DNA of 64,000 bases from CAIWHR01 sp963786625. Lineage in GTDB: Bacteria > Pseudomonadota > Gammaproteobacteria > Burkholderiales > Casimicrobiaceae. The DNA is taken from contig CAWAZS010000014.1 in assembly GCA_963786625.1 (NCBI GenBank), forward strand, positions 620,001-684,000. Reading direction: 5' to 3'. The first letter of the stretch is position 1; each line of letters begins with the position of its first letter. Shown piece by piece: positions 15,635-23,024 of this stretch. Below the pieces are notes generated by a model. That model saw only the letters and a list, made by a program, of their open reading frames with translations. It did no database searches and had not been told where the DNA came from. Position numbers and translations under genes: made by a program.

Positions 15635-15654
15635 TGCCCCGGGTCTTCGGGGCA
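15635..15654 (-). terminator. Hairpin directly after histone-like stop codon
   Basis: TGCCCCG (15635-15641) pairs with CGGGGCA (15648-15654) around a six-base loop. It begins two bases after the stop codon of the histone-like gene (minus strand). With the larger hairpin just beyond it, this makes a tandem pair. Confidence 0.45.
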
Positions 15655-15656
15655 GG

Positions 15657-16328
15657 CTAGGTCCTGCGCTTCCTCGCCGCCGTTTTCGCCGTCCTTTTCG
15701 CGGGCTTTTTCGCCGCCTTCCTGGCGACCTTGTTTACCGCGGAACCGGCCTTCCGGGCCGCCGTCCTGACTTTGGCCATGCCCTTCTTCACCGCGGACTT
15801 GGCGGAGGCGGTCTTGCGTCCCGCGACCTTCTTCGCGCTTCCCGTCTTGCGCTTCGCCGCCGGTTTCCTCGGGCTCATCGCGCGCTCGACCTTGCCTGCA
15901 GCCTTCTTCGCGCCGGTTGCCGCCGCCTTCACCTTGCGCTTCACCGTGCGCTTCGCCTTGCCATAGGCTCGCGTCGCATCCGCTTCGAGGGCCGTCGCCT
16001 TGCTCTTCACGGTGCGTTTCGCCTTGCCGTACACCCGCCTGGCATCGGCCTCCACGGCCCTGGTCTTGCTCTTCACCGTGCGCTTCGCCTTGCCGAGGGT
16101 TCTCTTGGCATCCGCTTCGGTAGCCTTCGCCTTGCTCTTCACGGTTGCGGTCGCGGCCCGCGTTTTCCGCGCCACCACGGTCCGCGCCTTTCCTGCTTCG
16201 CGCTTGGCATCCGACGCCACGCCTTCCGCCTTCTTCACGAGCGAGGCGCCCATTTCCTGCGCCATGTCCTTCGCCGCTTCCACGGCGTCGCCGATCTTGG
16301 TCAGCAGACTCTTTTCTTCAGCCATCAT
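15657..16328 (-). CDS. Histone H1-like Lys/Ala-rich protein with 22-residue repeats
   Basis: 223 residues. The first 45 are mixed and helix-forming (SLLTKIGDAVEAAKDMAQEM). From residue 63 there are three near-identical 22-residue repeats and one degenerate copy, each with the pattern VKSK, then EADA, then GKAKRT. The tail is H1-like (KKAAGK, AKRKTGSAKKVAGRK, AARKRRT). The composition indicates DNA or polyanion binding, as in the histone H1-like Hc1/AlgP class of nucleoid proteins. The acidic, apolar N-terminus and EADA heptads also suggest coiled-coil association. It has its own hairpin terminators and is the first gene of the stress-type region. Confidence 0.8.
   Translation of the reverse strand: MMAEEKSLLTKIGDAVEAAKDMAQEMGASLVKKAEGVASDAKREAGKARTVVARKTRAATATVKSKAKATEADAKRTLGKAKRTVKSKTRAVEADARRVYGKAKRTVKSKATALEADATRAYGKAKRTVKRKVKAAATGAKKAAGKVERAMSPRKPAAKRKTGSAKKVAGRKTASAKSAVKKGMAKVRTAARKAGSAVNKVARKAAKKPAKRTAKTAARKRRT
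15945..16142 (-). repeat. Three tandem 66 bp coding repeats
   Basis: These bases encode residues 63-128 of the histone-like protein as three 22-codon units; a fourth, degenerate unit follows to about 15879. Unit boundaries fall at VKSK. The repeats vary in sequence but keep exact length, so expansion or contraction would preserve the frame. Confidence 0.8.
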
Positions 16329-16504
16329 CTACTCTCCTGTCCGGTAGTGAACCACGTCGTGATCCGAGCGCGGTCGTGGACCGCCGCGGATCGCCGCTCG
16401 CATGGCATTTGTTTGTGCGAGACGAGCACAAGAATAGCAAGGATTGGCGATGCCCGTACCGGTCGAGGCTCGCCGTCGCCGCGCGCTCGGTTGCGACTGC
16501 GTTG

Positions 16505-17200
16505 TCACGCTACGGTTCCGAACAGGGCACCGACGCCTGCCGTCAGCCCCATGGCAAGCGCACCCCAGAAGGTGACGCGCATCGCGCCGGTCGTCACGGG
16601 TGCCCCACCTGCGCGCGCAGCCAATCCGCCCAGGAGCGCGAGGAAGACCAGCGAACTTCCGGAGACGACCGGAATCAGACTCGACTCGGAGACCATGGCG
16701 GCAGCCAGAAGCGGCATCGCGGCGCCGACGGCGAAGCTGGCCGCCGACGTCAACGCCGCCTGGATCGGCCGCGCGCTCAGCGTCTCCGAGATGCCGAGCT
16801 CGTCGCGGGCATGCGCGCCCAGCGCGTCGTGGGCCATGAGTTGGTCGGCAACCTGCTTCGCGAGGGCGGGATCGAGGCCGCGGCCGACGTAGATCGCCGT
16901 CAGTTCCCGACGCTCGCCCTGGTCGTCGGCTTCGAGTTCGGCGCGCTCCAGGTTGATGGCGGCCGTTTCGGAATCTGCCTGCGAGCGCACCGACACGTAT
17001 TCGCCGGCAGCCATCGACATCGCTCCCGCGACCAGGCCGGCGATTCCCGCGACCATCACATTGCTGTGAGTCGCCCCCGCGGTGGCAACGCCGAGCACCA
17101 GGCTCGCCGTCGAGACGATGCCGTCGTTGGCGCCCAATACCGCCGCGCGCAGCCAGCCGATGCGGTCGGTGCGGTGCCGTTCCCTGTGGCGGGCTGGCAT
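16505..17200 (-). CDS. VIT1/CCC1-family membrane transporter
   Basis: 231 residues. The N-terminal LRAAVLGANDGIVSTASLVLGVATAG and AGLVAGAMSMAAGEYVSVRSQ are signature segments of the VIT1/CCC1 family, which moves Fe2+ or Mn2+ out of the cytoplasm. A hydrophilic middle (about residues 80-145, with the acidic ELEADDQGERRELTAIYVGRG part) corresponds to the metal-binding hairpin. Three more helices follow (AASFAVGAAMPLLAAAM, LVFLALLGGLAA, FWGALAMGLTAGVGALFG). Likely role: iron or manganese detoxification, in keeping with the nearby ferritin-like gene. The gap to the Crp/Fnr gene upstream on the same strand is 53 bp, so cotranscription is possible. Confidence 0.87.
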   Translation of the reverse strand: MPARHRERHRTDRIGWLRAAVLGANDGIVSTASLVLGVATAGATHSNVMVAGIAGLVAGAMSMAAGEYVSVRSQADSETAAINLERAELEADDQGERRELTAIYVGRGLDPALAKQVADQLMAHDALGAHARDELGISETLSARPIQAALTSAASFAVGAAMPLLAAAMVSESSLIPVVSGSSLVFLALLGGLAARAGGAPVTTGAMRVTFWGALAMGLTAGVGALFGTVA

Positions 17201-17253
17201 TCTCGCGTGTCGCTTCGCTGCCCCGAGCCGGTGGACCGACGCCGCGGGTCGCG

Positions 17254-18123
17254 TCAGGCCAATTCAGGCTGGGGGATCCTCATGTCACGGTACGGCGCTG
17301 GCGACGCGTGGCGCGGCACGCGGAAGCGAGCGGTGCCATTCGGCTCTTCCGGCCGGAGCAAACCACCGTACGCCCGCTTGACTACCGCATAGCACTCGCA
17401 TGCCCGTGCTTCCATGCGGGGGCGATCGAGAACGGCAAGGTGGCCTCGGCTGCAATGGATCAGTCCTGCCTCCTGCAACCTCCCTGCGACCTCCGTCACG
17501 CCGACACGGCGCACGCCGAGCATGTTGGCGATCAGCTCCTGCGTTACCGCCATCTCGTTCGAGGACAGTCGGTCCAGGCACGACAGGATCCAGCGGCACA
17601 GTCGCTGCTCCAGCGAATGGTAGCGGTTGCAAGTCGCGATCTGCCCCGTCTGCACGATCAGCGCCTGGGTGTAGTGCAGAAGGAGACGCGGCAGCGGGCC
17701 GTCGTGCGCGAACTCTCTTTTGAGCGCATCGGCCCCGAGGCGGTAGCTGTACCCGGGGCTCAGCACCGCCGCCTGGCTCGGCGTGCTTCCGCCACCGAGG
17801 AACGAGGCGACGCCGATCACGCCTTCGTTGCCCGTGACCGAGGATTCTGCCGACGCCCCGTTTTCTGTCACGTAGAACCGGGAAACGATGCCTGATGTGA
17901 GGAAATACAGGTACTTTTCCCGGTCGCCGGAGCCGTGTACGGTCCAGCCCAGCGGCAAGGGAACGGGCTCCAGCTCGGGCCGCAGGCGCTCGTAATCCTC
18001 CAGAGCCAGCGCGGCAAGAAGATGGTTTTGGCGCGGTGTGTGCCGCGGCGGCAGGGCACCGTTCCTGTCCCCGTACGCGAAGCGCGTCACAGACTGCCGG
18101 GGAGAGGGATCGCGCACGAGCAT
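17254..18123 (-). CDS. Crp/Fnr-family transcriptional regulator, paralog 1
   Basis: 289 residues. The PRQNHLLAAL start, a cyclic-nucleotide-binding-like beta roll (residues about 45-150, with GNEGVIGVASFLGGG) and a C-terminal helix-turn-helix (VTQELIANMLGVRRVGVTEVAGRLQEAGLI) place it in the large Crp/Fnr subgroup with the CNRYHS and CECY motifs. No Fnr-type N-terminal cysteine cluster is present, so it is not an Fe-S oxygen sensor of the classical kind. A TTGAC-N4-GTCAA site lies 79-92 bases upstream of the start and may be autoregulatory. It is paralogous to the regulator at 23264. The C-terminus carries an extra tail of about 35 residues. The ligand is unknown. Confidence 0.88.
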   Translation of the reverse strand: MLVRDPSPRQSVTRFAYGDRNGALPPRHTPRQNHLLAALALEDYERLRPELEPVPLPLGWTVHGSGDREKYLYFLTSGIVSRFYVTENGASAESSVTGNEGVIGVASFLGGGSTPSQAAVLSPGYSYRLGADALKREFAHDGPLPRLLLHYTQALIVQTGQIATCNRYHSLEQRLCRWILSCLDRLSSNEMAVTQELIANMLGVRRVGVTEVAGRLQEAGLIHCSRGHLAVLDRPRMEARACECYAVVKRAYGGLLRPEEPNGTARFRVPRHASPAPYRDMRIPQPELA

Positions 18124-18560
18124 GGAGGCACAGCCAACGATGGCGGGCGACGCTCGAACTCGGCCCGCAATCCAAATCTACCCGTCTCCTCGTCAAGACC
18201 GTTGACTTCGGTCAAGCAATAGGTTCGCCAGCGCACAGAATGTTCGCGGCAGGAACAGCGCCGACTCGAGCACCCGGGCCAAGCGTAGACAAGTGGAAAA
18301 ACGCTTCAACGCCCGCCGATTACTTGCAACATTGCATGTGGAGCGTGAGTCGGGGGGCCGGGTATCCGTGCGATGGCGAACAGACGCGGCCCGCGAACGG
18401 GCCTAAGTTGCCATCATGGGAGGCCGGGAATGCGGCGGAGCGAATCGATTGATCCAGCGGGTGCTGGGAAGTGCGTCACGATGGCGACCCGCCGAGGAAA
18501 TCTGACGGGCACCGGATGGCGTGCCGGCCGCTTGCCGGCATACGTTGTCAGGAGCAGATC
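18124..18560. other. Divergent region between Crp/Fnr gene and csbD
   Basis: 437 bp with no supported gene. It holds the Fnr-like inverted repeat at 18202-18215, and at 18374-18386 a 13-mer (TGGCGAACAGACG) that recurs at 20321-20333, at a similar distance before the DUF5670 gene. A GGAG precedes the csbD start. Confidence 0.4.
18202..18215. promoter_or_regulatory. Fnr/Crp-like inverted repeat
   Basis: TTGAC, four bases, GTCAA: the same half-site spacing as the Fnr consensus TTGAT-N4-ATCAA. It lies upstream of the Crp/Fnr paralog at 18123 and could be an operator for it or for csbD. Position and symmetry are visible; the binding protein is inferred. Confidence 0.35.
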
Positions 18561-18755
18561 ATGAGCATGAACAAGGACCAGGTCAAAGGCCGAGTCAAGG
18601 AAGTGGAAGGCACGATCAAGGAAGTCGCCGGCAAGCTCGTGGGCAACGAGGAGCTGGAAGCAAAGGGCAAGACGCAAAAGATCCTCGGCGAGGCCCAGGC
18701 CAAGTTTGGCGACGTCAAGAAAGACATCAAGGACGCAGTGAAAAAGGCCAGCTGA
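18561..18755 (+). CDS. CsbD-family stress protein
   Basis: 64 residues, MSMNKDQVKGRVKEVEGTIK and onward, with the two helical repeats (KGRVKEVEG, KLVGNEELEAKGK) that define CsbD. Start chosen at the ATG at 18561, with GGAG upstream. CsbD-like proteins are small, hydrophilic, general-stress induced proteins of unknown mechanism. It converges on the TetR gene; a GC-rich palindrome at 18762-18776 just after the stop may end transcription. Confidence 0.92.
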   Translation: MSMNKDQVKGRVKEVEGTIKEVAGKLVGNEELEAKGKTQKILGEAQAKFGDVKKDIKDAVKKAS

Positions 18756-18812
18756 GTTTCGGCCGGCCGGGCCGGCGAGAGGAGCGCCCGCCGGGCGGCG
18801 AACGCCTCGCCG

Positions 18813-19511
18813 TCAGGCGCGCTCCCAGTTGCGGCAACCGTTGACGAACAGGTTGACCACATCCCGCGACCAGGCGTCGACCTCGGCGGAGGTCATCGGC
18901 GTCCCGAGGCCCATGGCGCGACTCTGCGGCTCGGCGATGACCATGTGCAGGAACTGCTGCGCGGCGAATGTCGCGTTGTCCAGAGTGATATTCCCCGCAA
19001 TCGCTTCGCGCTCGAGCACACCCGCGATCAGCCGGATGGCTTCGTCGCGCGCCCCCTGGTTGGCGATCACCGTCGCCAGGTACGGGAAGCGGCTCGATTC
19101 CGCGACGATCAATCGATGCAGCGCGATCGCCGGCGGAGACAGGGCGGCGCGGAGGATCAGAACCGCCAGGCCGCGCAGGATGTCCCGAATATTCGTCCCG
19201 CGGACCAACGGCGCATCGGCGGGCGGGCGCAGTCGCTCGATCGTGCGATGGACCACCGCACGCAGCAGTGCCGACTTGTTCTCGAAACGGTGATAGAACG
19301 TCCGCTTCGATATCCCGGCTCGTCGCGCGACCGCCTCGATGGTCGTGGCGCCGTACCCCAGCGTGAAGAAGAGCTCGGTTGCCGCGTCTACGATGCGATG
19401 GCCGAGTTTCTCTGCTTCGGCCTTCGTCGGGCGGCCGCCAGGGCGTGAGACCCGGGCGGCCTTGCCCGCTGCCGCTTTGCGATGGCCTGCGGGCGGGGTG
19501 GCCCGGGTCAA
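18813..19511 (-). CDS. TetR-family transcriptional regulator
   Basis: 232 residues. A basic, disordered N-tail precedes the TetR helix-turn-helix (RIVDAATELFFTLGYGATTIEAVARRAGISKRTFYHRFENKS at about residues 38-80). The C-terminal part, with LRPPAD, ALSPPAIALHRLIVAESSRFP and AAQQFLHMV, resembles the AefR/TetR C-terminal domain group. It lies 27 bp downstream of the Tyr-rich exported protein gene on the same strand, so the two are probably cotranscribed. A 12 bp perfect palindrome upstream of that gene (20186-20197) is a plausible operator. The effector is unknown. Confidence 0.88.
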   Translation of the reverse strand: MTRATPPAGHRKAAAGKAARVSRPGGRPTKAEAEKLGHRIVDAATELFFTLGYGATTIEAVARRAGISKRTFYHRFENKSALLRAVVHRTIERLRPPADAPLVRGTNIRDILRGLAVLILRAALSPPAIALHRLIVAESSRFPYLATVIANQGARDEAIRLIAGVLEREAIAGNITLDNATFAAQQFLHMVIAEPQSRAMGLGTPMTSAEVDAWSRDVVNLFVNGCRNWERA

Positions 19512-19538
19512 GACCGGACTCGCCGTGCCGCAGTGCGT

Positions 19539-20108
19539 CTAGCGCGGGTAGTAGTTGCCGCCAACCTGCGGCCCGTAGTAGCCGGGGCGTGGACCACGGT
19601 AGGCCGGACGCGGCGCGTAATAAGCCTGGCTCGGCCCATAGTACGGTCTTGCCACAGGGGGAGCGTAGTACGTCGGGCCAGCCTGCGGCGCGTAATACAC
19701 CGCGGGCGGACGTGGAGCGTAGTAAGTTGGCGCGGGCGGGGCGTAATACGCCGGAGGCGCCGCCGCAGCGTAGTACGGTGCGGAAGCCGGCGCGCCATAG
19801 TAGGCGGGTGCGGCCGGGGTCCCGTAATAGTCGGCGGCACCTCCAGGCGGCGCCACGTAAGCGGGCCCCGGCGCGTAATACTGCGGGGCCTGCGCAATCG
19901 CGGCCACAAGCGCAATCGGCGCGGTGATGACGGCGGCCGCCGTGGCCACGACGGCGTTGGCGAGCCCCCAGATCGGCCAGGCGCCATGATGGCCTCCCCC
20001 CCCGTAATGCCCGCCATGGCGCTGCCCCCCGGCGAATGCCGATGTGACCGGGACTATGGCAAGCGCAACGGCAAGAAGACCCGCGAGCACGAAGGCTTTC
20101 TTCATCAT
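19539..20108 (-). CDS. Exported Tyr/Pro/Ala-rich protein with YYAP repeats
   Basis: 189 residues from the tandem ATG at 20108/20105, preceded by GGGAGA. A signal peptide (MKKAFVLAGLLAVALAIVPV, cut near AFA) leads into a His/Gly-rich segment (GGQRHGGHYGGGGHHG) and a hydrophobic stretch of about 30 residues. The last 110 residues are low complexity: more than ten YYAP, YYGP or YYG units separated by Pro/Ala. No catalytic motif. Tyr-rich repeats suggest a surface or matrix structural protein, possibly crosslinkable; this is inference. It is followed by tetR with a 27 bp gap. The YYAP region is coded by a degenerate repeat array. Confidence 0.75.
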   Translation of the reverse strand: MMKKAFVLAGLLAVALAIVPVTSAFAGGQRHGGHYGGGGHHGAWPIWGLANAVVATAAAVITAPIALVAAIAQAPQYYAPGPAYVAPPGGAADYYGTPAAPAYYGAPASAPYYAAAAPPAYYAPPAPTYYAPRPPAVYYAPQAGPTYYAPPVARPYYGPSQAYYAPRPAYRGPRPGYYGPQVGGNYYPR

Positions 20109-20185
20109 CCATTCTCCCGTAGCCGTTCGGACTGCGCATCGCGACAGTCCGTTCGGGCACGCTAACACGCCACGTAACTAAACGC

Positions 20186-20197
20186 AACGGTACCGTT
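20186..20197. promoter_or_regulatory. Candidate TetR operator
   Basis: AACGGTACCGTT, a perfect 12 bp palindrome 78 bases upstream of the start of the Tyr-rich protein gene, which leads the probable operon containing tetR. Size and symmetry suit a TetR dimer. No direct evidence of binding. Confidence 0.4.
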
Positions 20198-20313
20198 TCA
20201 TTCTTGTCCGGGCGCTCGCCTGCGCGCTTTTGCCGCTGCGATCCGGATCCCGAATACCAAGGCGAAATGGCCCGCAGCCCGGCGCGAGCCGGCTGCATAG
20301 CGAACCGGCGCAT

Positions 20314-20329
20314 TGTTCGCTGGCGAACA
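20314..20329. promoter_or_regulatory. Inverted repeat TGTTCGC-TG-GCGAACA
   Basis: A 7-2-7 perfect inverted repeat about 190 bases upstream of the DUF5670 gene. Its right arm is part of a 13-mer that also occurs at 18374-18386 before csbD. Possible operator of a shared regulator. Confidence 0.3.
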
Positions 20330-20515
20330 GACGGCGAACGCGAAGTCGTCGAAACTTCAATCAGGTGTGGAGGCGCATTGGATGGAGAGTTCCCAGTGCG
20401 CAGAACGGGGTTCGCCGCCGAGGTCAGGCGGGAAGCGCGTGATGTTTCAGGCAGTCCACGCTGGAAACGACGTGAGCCTGCAACCGGGAAACCGGACAAC
20501 GAAAGGGACCATTTC

Positions 20516-20665
20516 ATGCTGTATACGATTGCGGTAGTTCTCCTCGTCATGTGGCTGCTCGGGCTCGTGACTTCCTACACGCTGGGCGGTTTCATTCACA
20601 TTCTCCTGGTGGTCGCCGTTGTCATGGTCCTGGTCAACCTCATCAGCGGGCGCCGTGCGTTGTGA
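20516..20665 (+). CDS. Lmo0937/DUF5670-family small membrane protein
   Basis: 49 residues: MLYTIAVVLLVMWLLGLVTS, then TLGGFIHILLVVAVVMVLVNLISGRR. Two hydrophobic segments and the YTLGGFIHILLVVA core are characteristic of the Lmo0937 family (DUF5670), tiny membrane proteins linked to general stress. The start has AAAGGGA upstream. It is followed on the same strand by the DUF883 gene, 60 bp away. Confidence 0.9.
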   Translation: MLYTIAVVLLVMWLLGLVTSYTLGGFIHILLVVAVVMVLVNLISGRRAL

Positions 20666-20725
20666 CGCCCCGAAGCAAACGACACCAAGACCGACACGAA
20701 GACCGATAGGAACAAGCAAGGGTCA

Positions 20726-21082
20726 ATGCATATGAACGCGAGAGAATGGACAACGGATGCACAAGTCGAGCGGGTCACCGCCGACAAGCTGACGGCCGAT
20801 CTCAGGGTGCTTGCGGCTGACATGGAACAGCTGCTGCGGGCCACCGCCGGCGAGACGGGACAACACATCACCCAGGCGCGTGCGAGGGCGGAGGAATCGC
20901 TCGCGGCAATCAAGGCCCGCGCCGCCGACCTGCAGCACGTGGCGCTGGCGAAGACCCGGGCGGTCGGACGAGCGACCGACGACTATGCCCACGCCAATCC
21001 CTGGCAAGTCATGGCCATCGGCGCCGCCGTCGGTCTCGTGCTCGGCTTCGTGTTCTCGCGCGGCGGGGCTTCCGACTCGTAG
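20726..21082 (+). CDS. DUF883 (ElaB/YqjD-like) membrane-anchored protein
   Basis: 118 residues (ATG at 20726 or 20732). A long charged helix (residues about 15-85, coiled-coil-like) is followed by ANPWQVMAIGAAVGLVLGFVFSR, the single C-terminal membrane anchor that defines the DUF883/ElaB/YqjD family. E. coli members bind ribosomes at the inner membrane in stationary phase. The partner here is not known. It is adjacent to DUF5670 and DUF2721 genes on the same strand. Confidence 0.9.
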   Translation: MHMNAREWTTDAQVERVTADKLTADLRVLAADMEQLLRATAGETGQHITQARARAEESLAAIKARAADLQHVALAKTRAVGRATDDYAHANPWQVMAIGAAVGLVLGFVFSRGGASDS

Positions 21083-21247
21083 CGCCTGACGTGCCGCGCA
21101 TCCGCGCTGTCCTCGGCTGGACGCCGGATTCGCGCGTGAGCGCCGTACCCGCTTGCGCTATGCTGAGCGGCGTGGACGCCTGTCCGCCAGCGGTCAGCCG
21201 CTGATGTTCGACGCCGGCGATGCCGGCGACCGACCGAGGACCTCCAG

Positions 21248-21700
21248 ATGCCGCCCAGCGAGCCCGGCCCGATCATCGTCCATGCGATTCAGCTGGCGAT
21301 CGCCCCTGTCTTCCTGCTGACGGGCATCGCCGCCATGCTCGGCGTCATGGCGAATCGGCTGGCCCGCATCATCGACCGCGCGCGCGCCCTCGATCAGTTC
21401 TGGGGGGAGCTGGACGAAAGCGCGCAGCGGGCCGGGGAGGTGGAATTGCGATACCTCGAGCGCCGGCGCCACCTCGCGAGCTGGTCGATCAATTTCTGCA
21501 CGGGCGCCGCATTGCTCGTTTGTCTCGTCATCGTCACGCTCTTTGTCGAAGGAATCTTCGGCAAGGACCTCAAATGGTTCGCCGGCGCACTGTTCATCGC
21601 CGCGATGATCGCCCTGATCTGCGGCCTCGGCATTTTCCTGCGGGAGGTCTATCTGGCGACACACGCGGGACGCTTCGAGGCGAAGAGGGCCGCACGATGA
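21248..21700 (+). CDS. DUF2721 membrane protein
   Basis: 150 residues with three hydrophobic segments (IQLAIAPVFLLTGIAAMLGVMA; INFCTGAALLVCLVIVTLF; LKWFAGALFIAAMIALICGLGIFLREV). The RLARIIDRAR motif after helix 1 and the LRYLERRRHL linker are typical of DUF2721. Function unknown. It is the last of the plus-strand stress-type genes and converges on the ferritin-like gene. Confidence 0.85.
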   Translation: MPPSEPGPIIVHAIQLAIAPVFLLTGIAAMLGVMANRLARIIDRARALDQFWGELDESAQRAGEVELRYLERRRHLASWSINFCTGAALLVCLVIVTLFVEGIFGKDLKWFAGALFIAAMIALICGLGIFLREVYLATHAGRFEAKRAAR

Positions 21701-21750
21701 CCTGCGCGGTCCTCGATGCCCGCAATTGAATCACCGGACGCGATCGGACG

Positions 21751-22341
21751 TCATCTCCCTTTGCCCGATTTCGCCGACGCCGGCGCTTCCTTAGGCTCCG
21801 CGGGGAAGCCCTGCAGGAGGTCGGCCAGCTCGTCGGCGTGCTCCTCTTCCACGGCGAGGATTTCTTCCAGCATGCGGCGCGTGGTCGGATCGTGGCCCTC
21901 GAGGTATCGGATCGCGTCGCGATAGCTGTCGATCGCGATGCGCTCGGCAACCAGGTCCTCCCTGATCATGTCGACGAGGGTCTTCCCGGGCACGTACTCG
22001 GCATGGCTGCGCCCTGCAAGACTGTCCGGCGAGAAATCCGGTTCGCCGCCCAATTGGACGATGCGTTCCGCAATCTGGTCGGCATGCCCCTGCTCTTCGT
22101 TGGAATGCGCCAGGAACTCGGCGGCGACGCTTTGCGAATGGATGCCGCGCGCCATGAAGTAGTGGCGCCGGTAGCGCAGGACACAGACGATCTCGGTCGC
22201 GAGCGAATCATTGAGCAGCTTCAGGACGGTTTCACGATCGGCGGCGTAGCCGGCCGTCACGGCGCCATCGTTGACTTGCCGGCGCGCGTTCTGGCGCAGC
22301 GTCTTGACGTCGGTCAGCGGAGTTCGGGTCTTCATGTCCAT
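21751..22341 (-). CDS. Ferritin-like (bacterioferritin/Dps-type) protein
   Basis: 196 residues from the ATG at 22341 (MDMKTRTPL). The four-helix ferritin-like fold is indicated by LLNDSLATEIVCVLRYRRHYFM, FLAHSNEEQGHADQIAERI, LVAERIAIDSYRDAI and MLEEILAVEEEHADELADLL. Putative iron ligands are Glu in LATEI, EEQGH, VAERI and EEEHADE. Such proteins oxidise and store iron or protect DNA from peroxide. The C-terminal 15 residues are a Lys/Ala-rich tail. The VIT-family metal exporter gene nearby fits an iron-handling theme. Confidence 0.9.
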   Translation of the reverse strand: MDMKTRTPLTDVKTLRQNARRQVNDGAVTAGYAADRETVLKLLNDSLATEIVCVLRYRRHYFMARGIHSQSVAAEFLAHSNEEQGHADQIAERIVQLGGEPDFSPDSLAGRSHAEYVPGKTLVDMIREDLVAERIAIDSYRDAIRYLEGHDPTTRRMLEEILAVEEEHADELADLLQGFPAEPKEAPASAKSGKGR

Positions 22342-22451
22342 GGTGGTCTCGGTTGGGTGGGTCGTTGAAGGAAAGGCACGGGCTATCCGGATGCCGGAAC
22401 CGTGTCGCGGAAGCTGCAATGAGCTGCTGTTCCCGGGGACGGGTTCGCAAG

Positions 22452-23024
22452 TCAGCCGTTCGTCTCGGTTGCGCCGGCGATGACCATGATTCGCTCGCCC
22501 ACGCGCAGAGACCGGGGTGTTTCTTCGTCGAATACCTGTCGCGAGCCGTCGCGAAGGCGAACGACGATCTGATGCCGCGCCGTCACCCTGAATGTCTTCG
22601 CGCCGCGATCGCCGAACAGCACTCCGGCAATCGTATCGGCGAGCGACGGCACCCCGCCACGCCCGTCGGCGTTGATCAGTCTTCCCGGAGTGCGCGCTTC
22701 CCCGCCGTCGCCGGCAGCGCAGCCTGCAACGATTTCGTCGATGCGGTGGATCGTCCGCACCGACTCGACGACGCCGCATTCCGCGCAATTCACCCGGATG
22801 CGCGCACTGCCCGGCAACTTTTCCGGGGTTGAGCGTTCACTCGTCGCATCGGAAGCGCCTGCGTCCGGAGTGCTGCTTGCCCGCTCGTCGTGACCCCCTG
22901 CGGGAACTGCCTGGGGCAGTGCCCATCCCACAATGGCGGCCATGCCGGCAAAATAGAGTGCAGCCATCGCAACGGTTCTTCTTTTCGACCGCCGCGTGCT
23001 TGACACGAGGGGTTTCATTTGCAT
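22452..23024 (-). CDS. Membrane-anchored protein resembling the SlyB-type C-terminal domain
   Basis: 190 residues. The ATG at 23024 (MQMKPL) is chosen because residues 20-40 form a single membrane segment (MAALYFAGMAAIVGWALPQ). A Ser/Thr/Pro linker leads to CAECGVVESVRTIHRI and, near the end, FRVTARHQIVVRLRDGSRQVFDEETP and VGERIMVIAGA. These blocks resemble the parts that flank the glycine-zipper helices in SlyB-type outer-membrane lipoproteins. The zipper itself and a lipobox are missing, so this is a bare soluble domain on one anchor. Role unknown. It is divergent from the Crp/Fnr gene at 23264. Confidence 0.65.
   Translation of the reverse strand: MQMKPLVSSTRRSKRRTVAMAALYFAGMAAIVGWALPQAVPAGGHDERASSTPDAGASDATSERSTPEKLPGSARIRVNCAECGVVESVRTIHRIDEIVAGCAAGDGGEARTPGRLINADGRGGVPSLADTIAGVLFGDRGAKTFRVTARHQIVVRLRDGSRQVFDEETPRSLRVGERIMVIAGATETNG

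Larger units (their letters stand above)
15347..15656. other. Intergenic region with palindrome and two hairpins
   Basis: 310 bp between the antiporter start and the histone-like stop. Besides the two hairpins listed separately, it has a perfect 14 bp palindrome at 15545-15558 (GTGCGGC/GCCGCAC), about 190 bases upstream of the antiporter start. A close relative of its surroundings lies near 23136. It should contain the antiporter promoter. Confidence 0.4.
20109..20515. other. Divergent region with two palindromes
   Basis: 407 bp without a supported gene. It holds the 12 bp palindrome at 20186-20197, the inverted repeat at 20314-20329 and the recurring 13-mer at 20321-20333. It must serve the Tyr-rich protein/tetR unit to the left and the DUF5670/DUF883 genes to the right. 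Confidence 0.4.
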
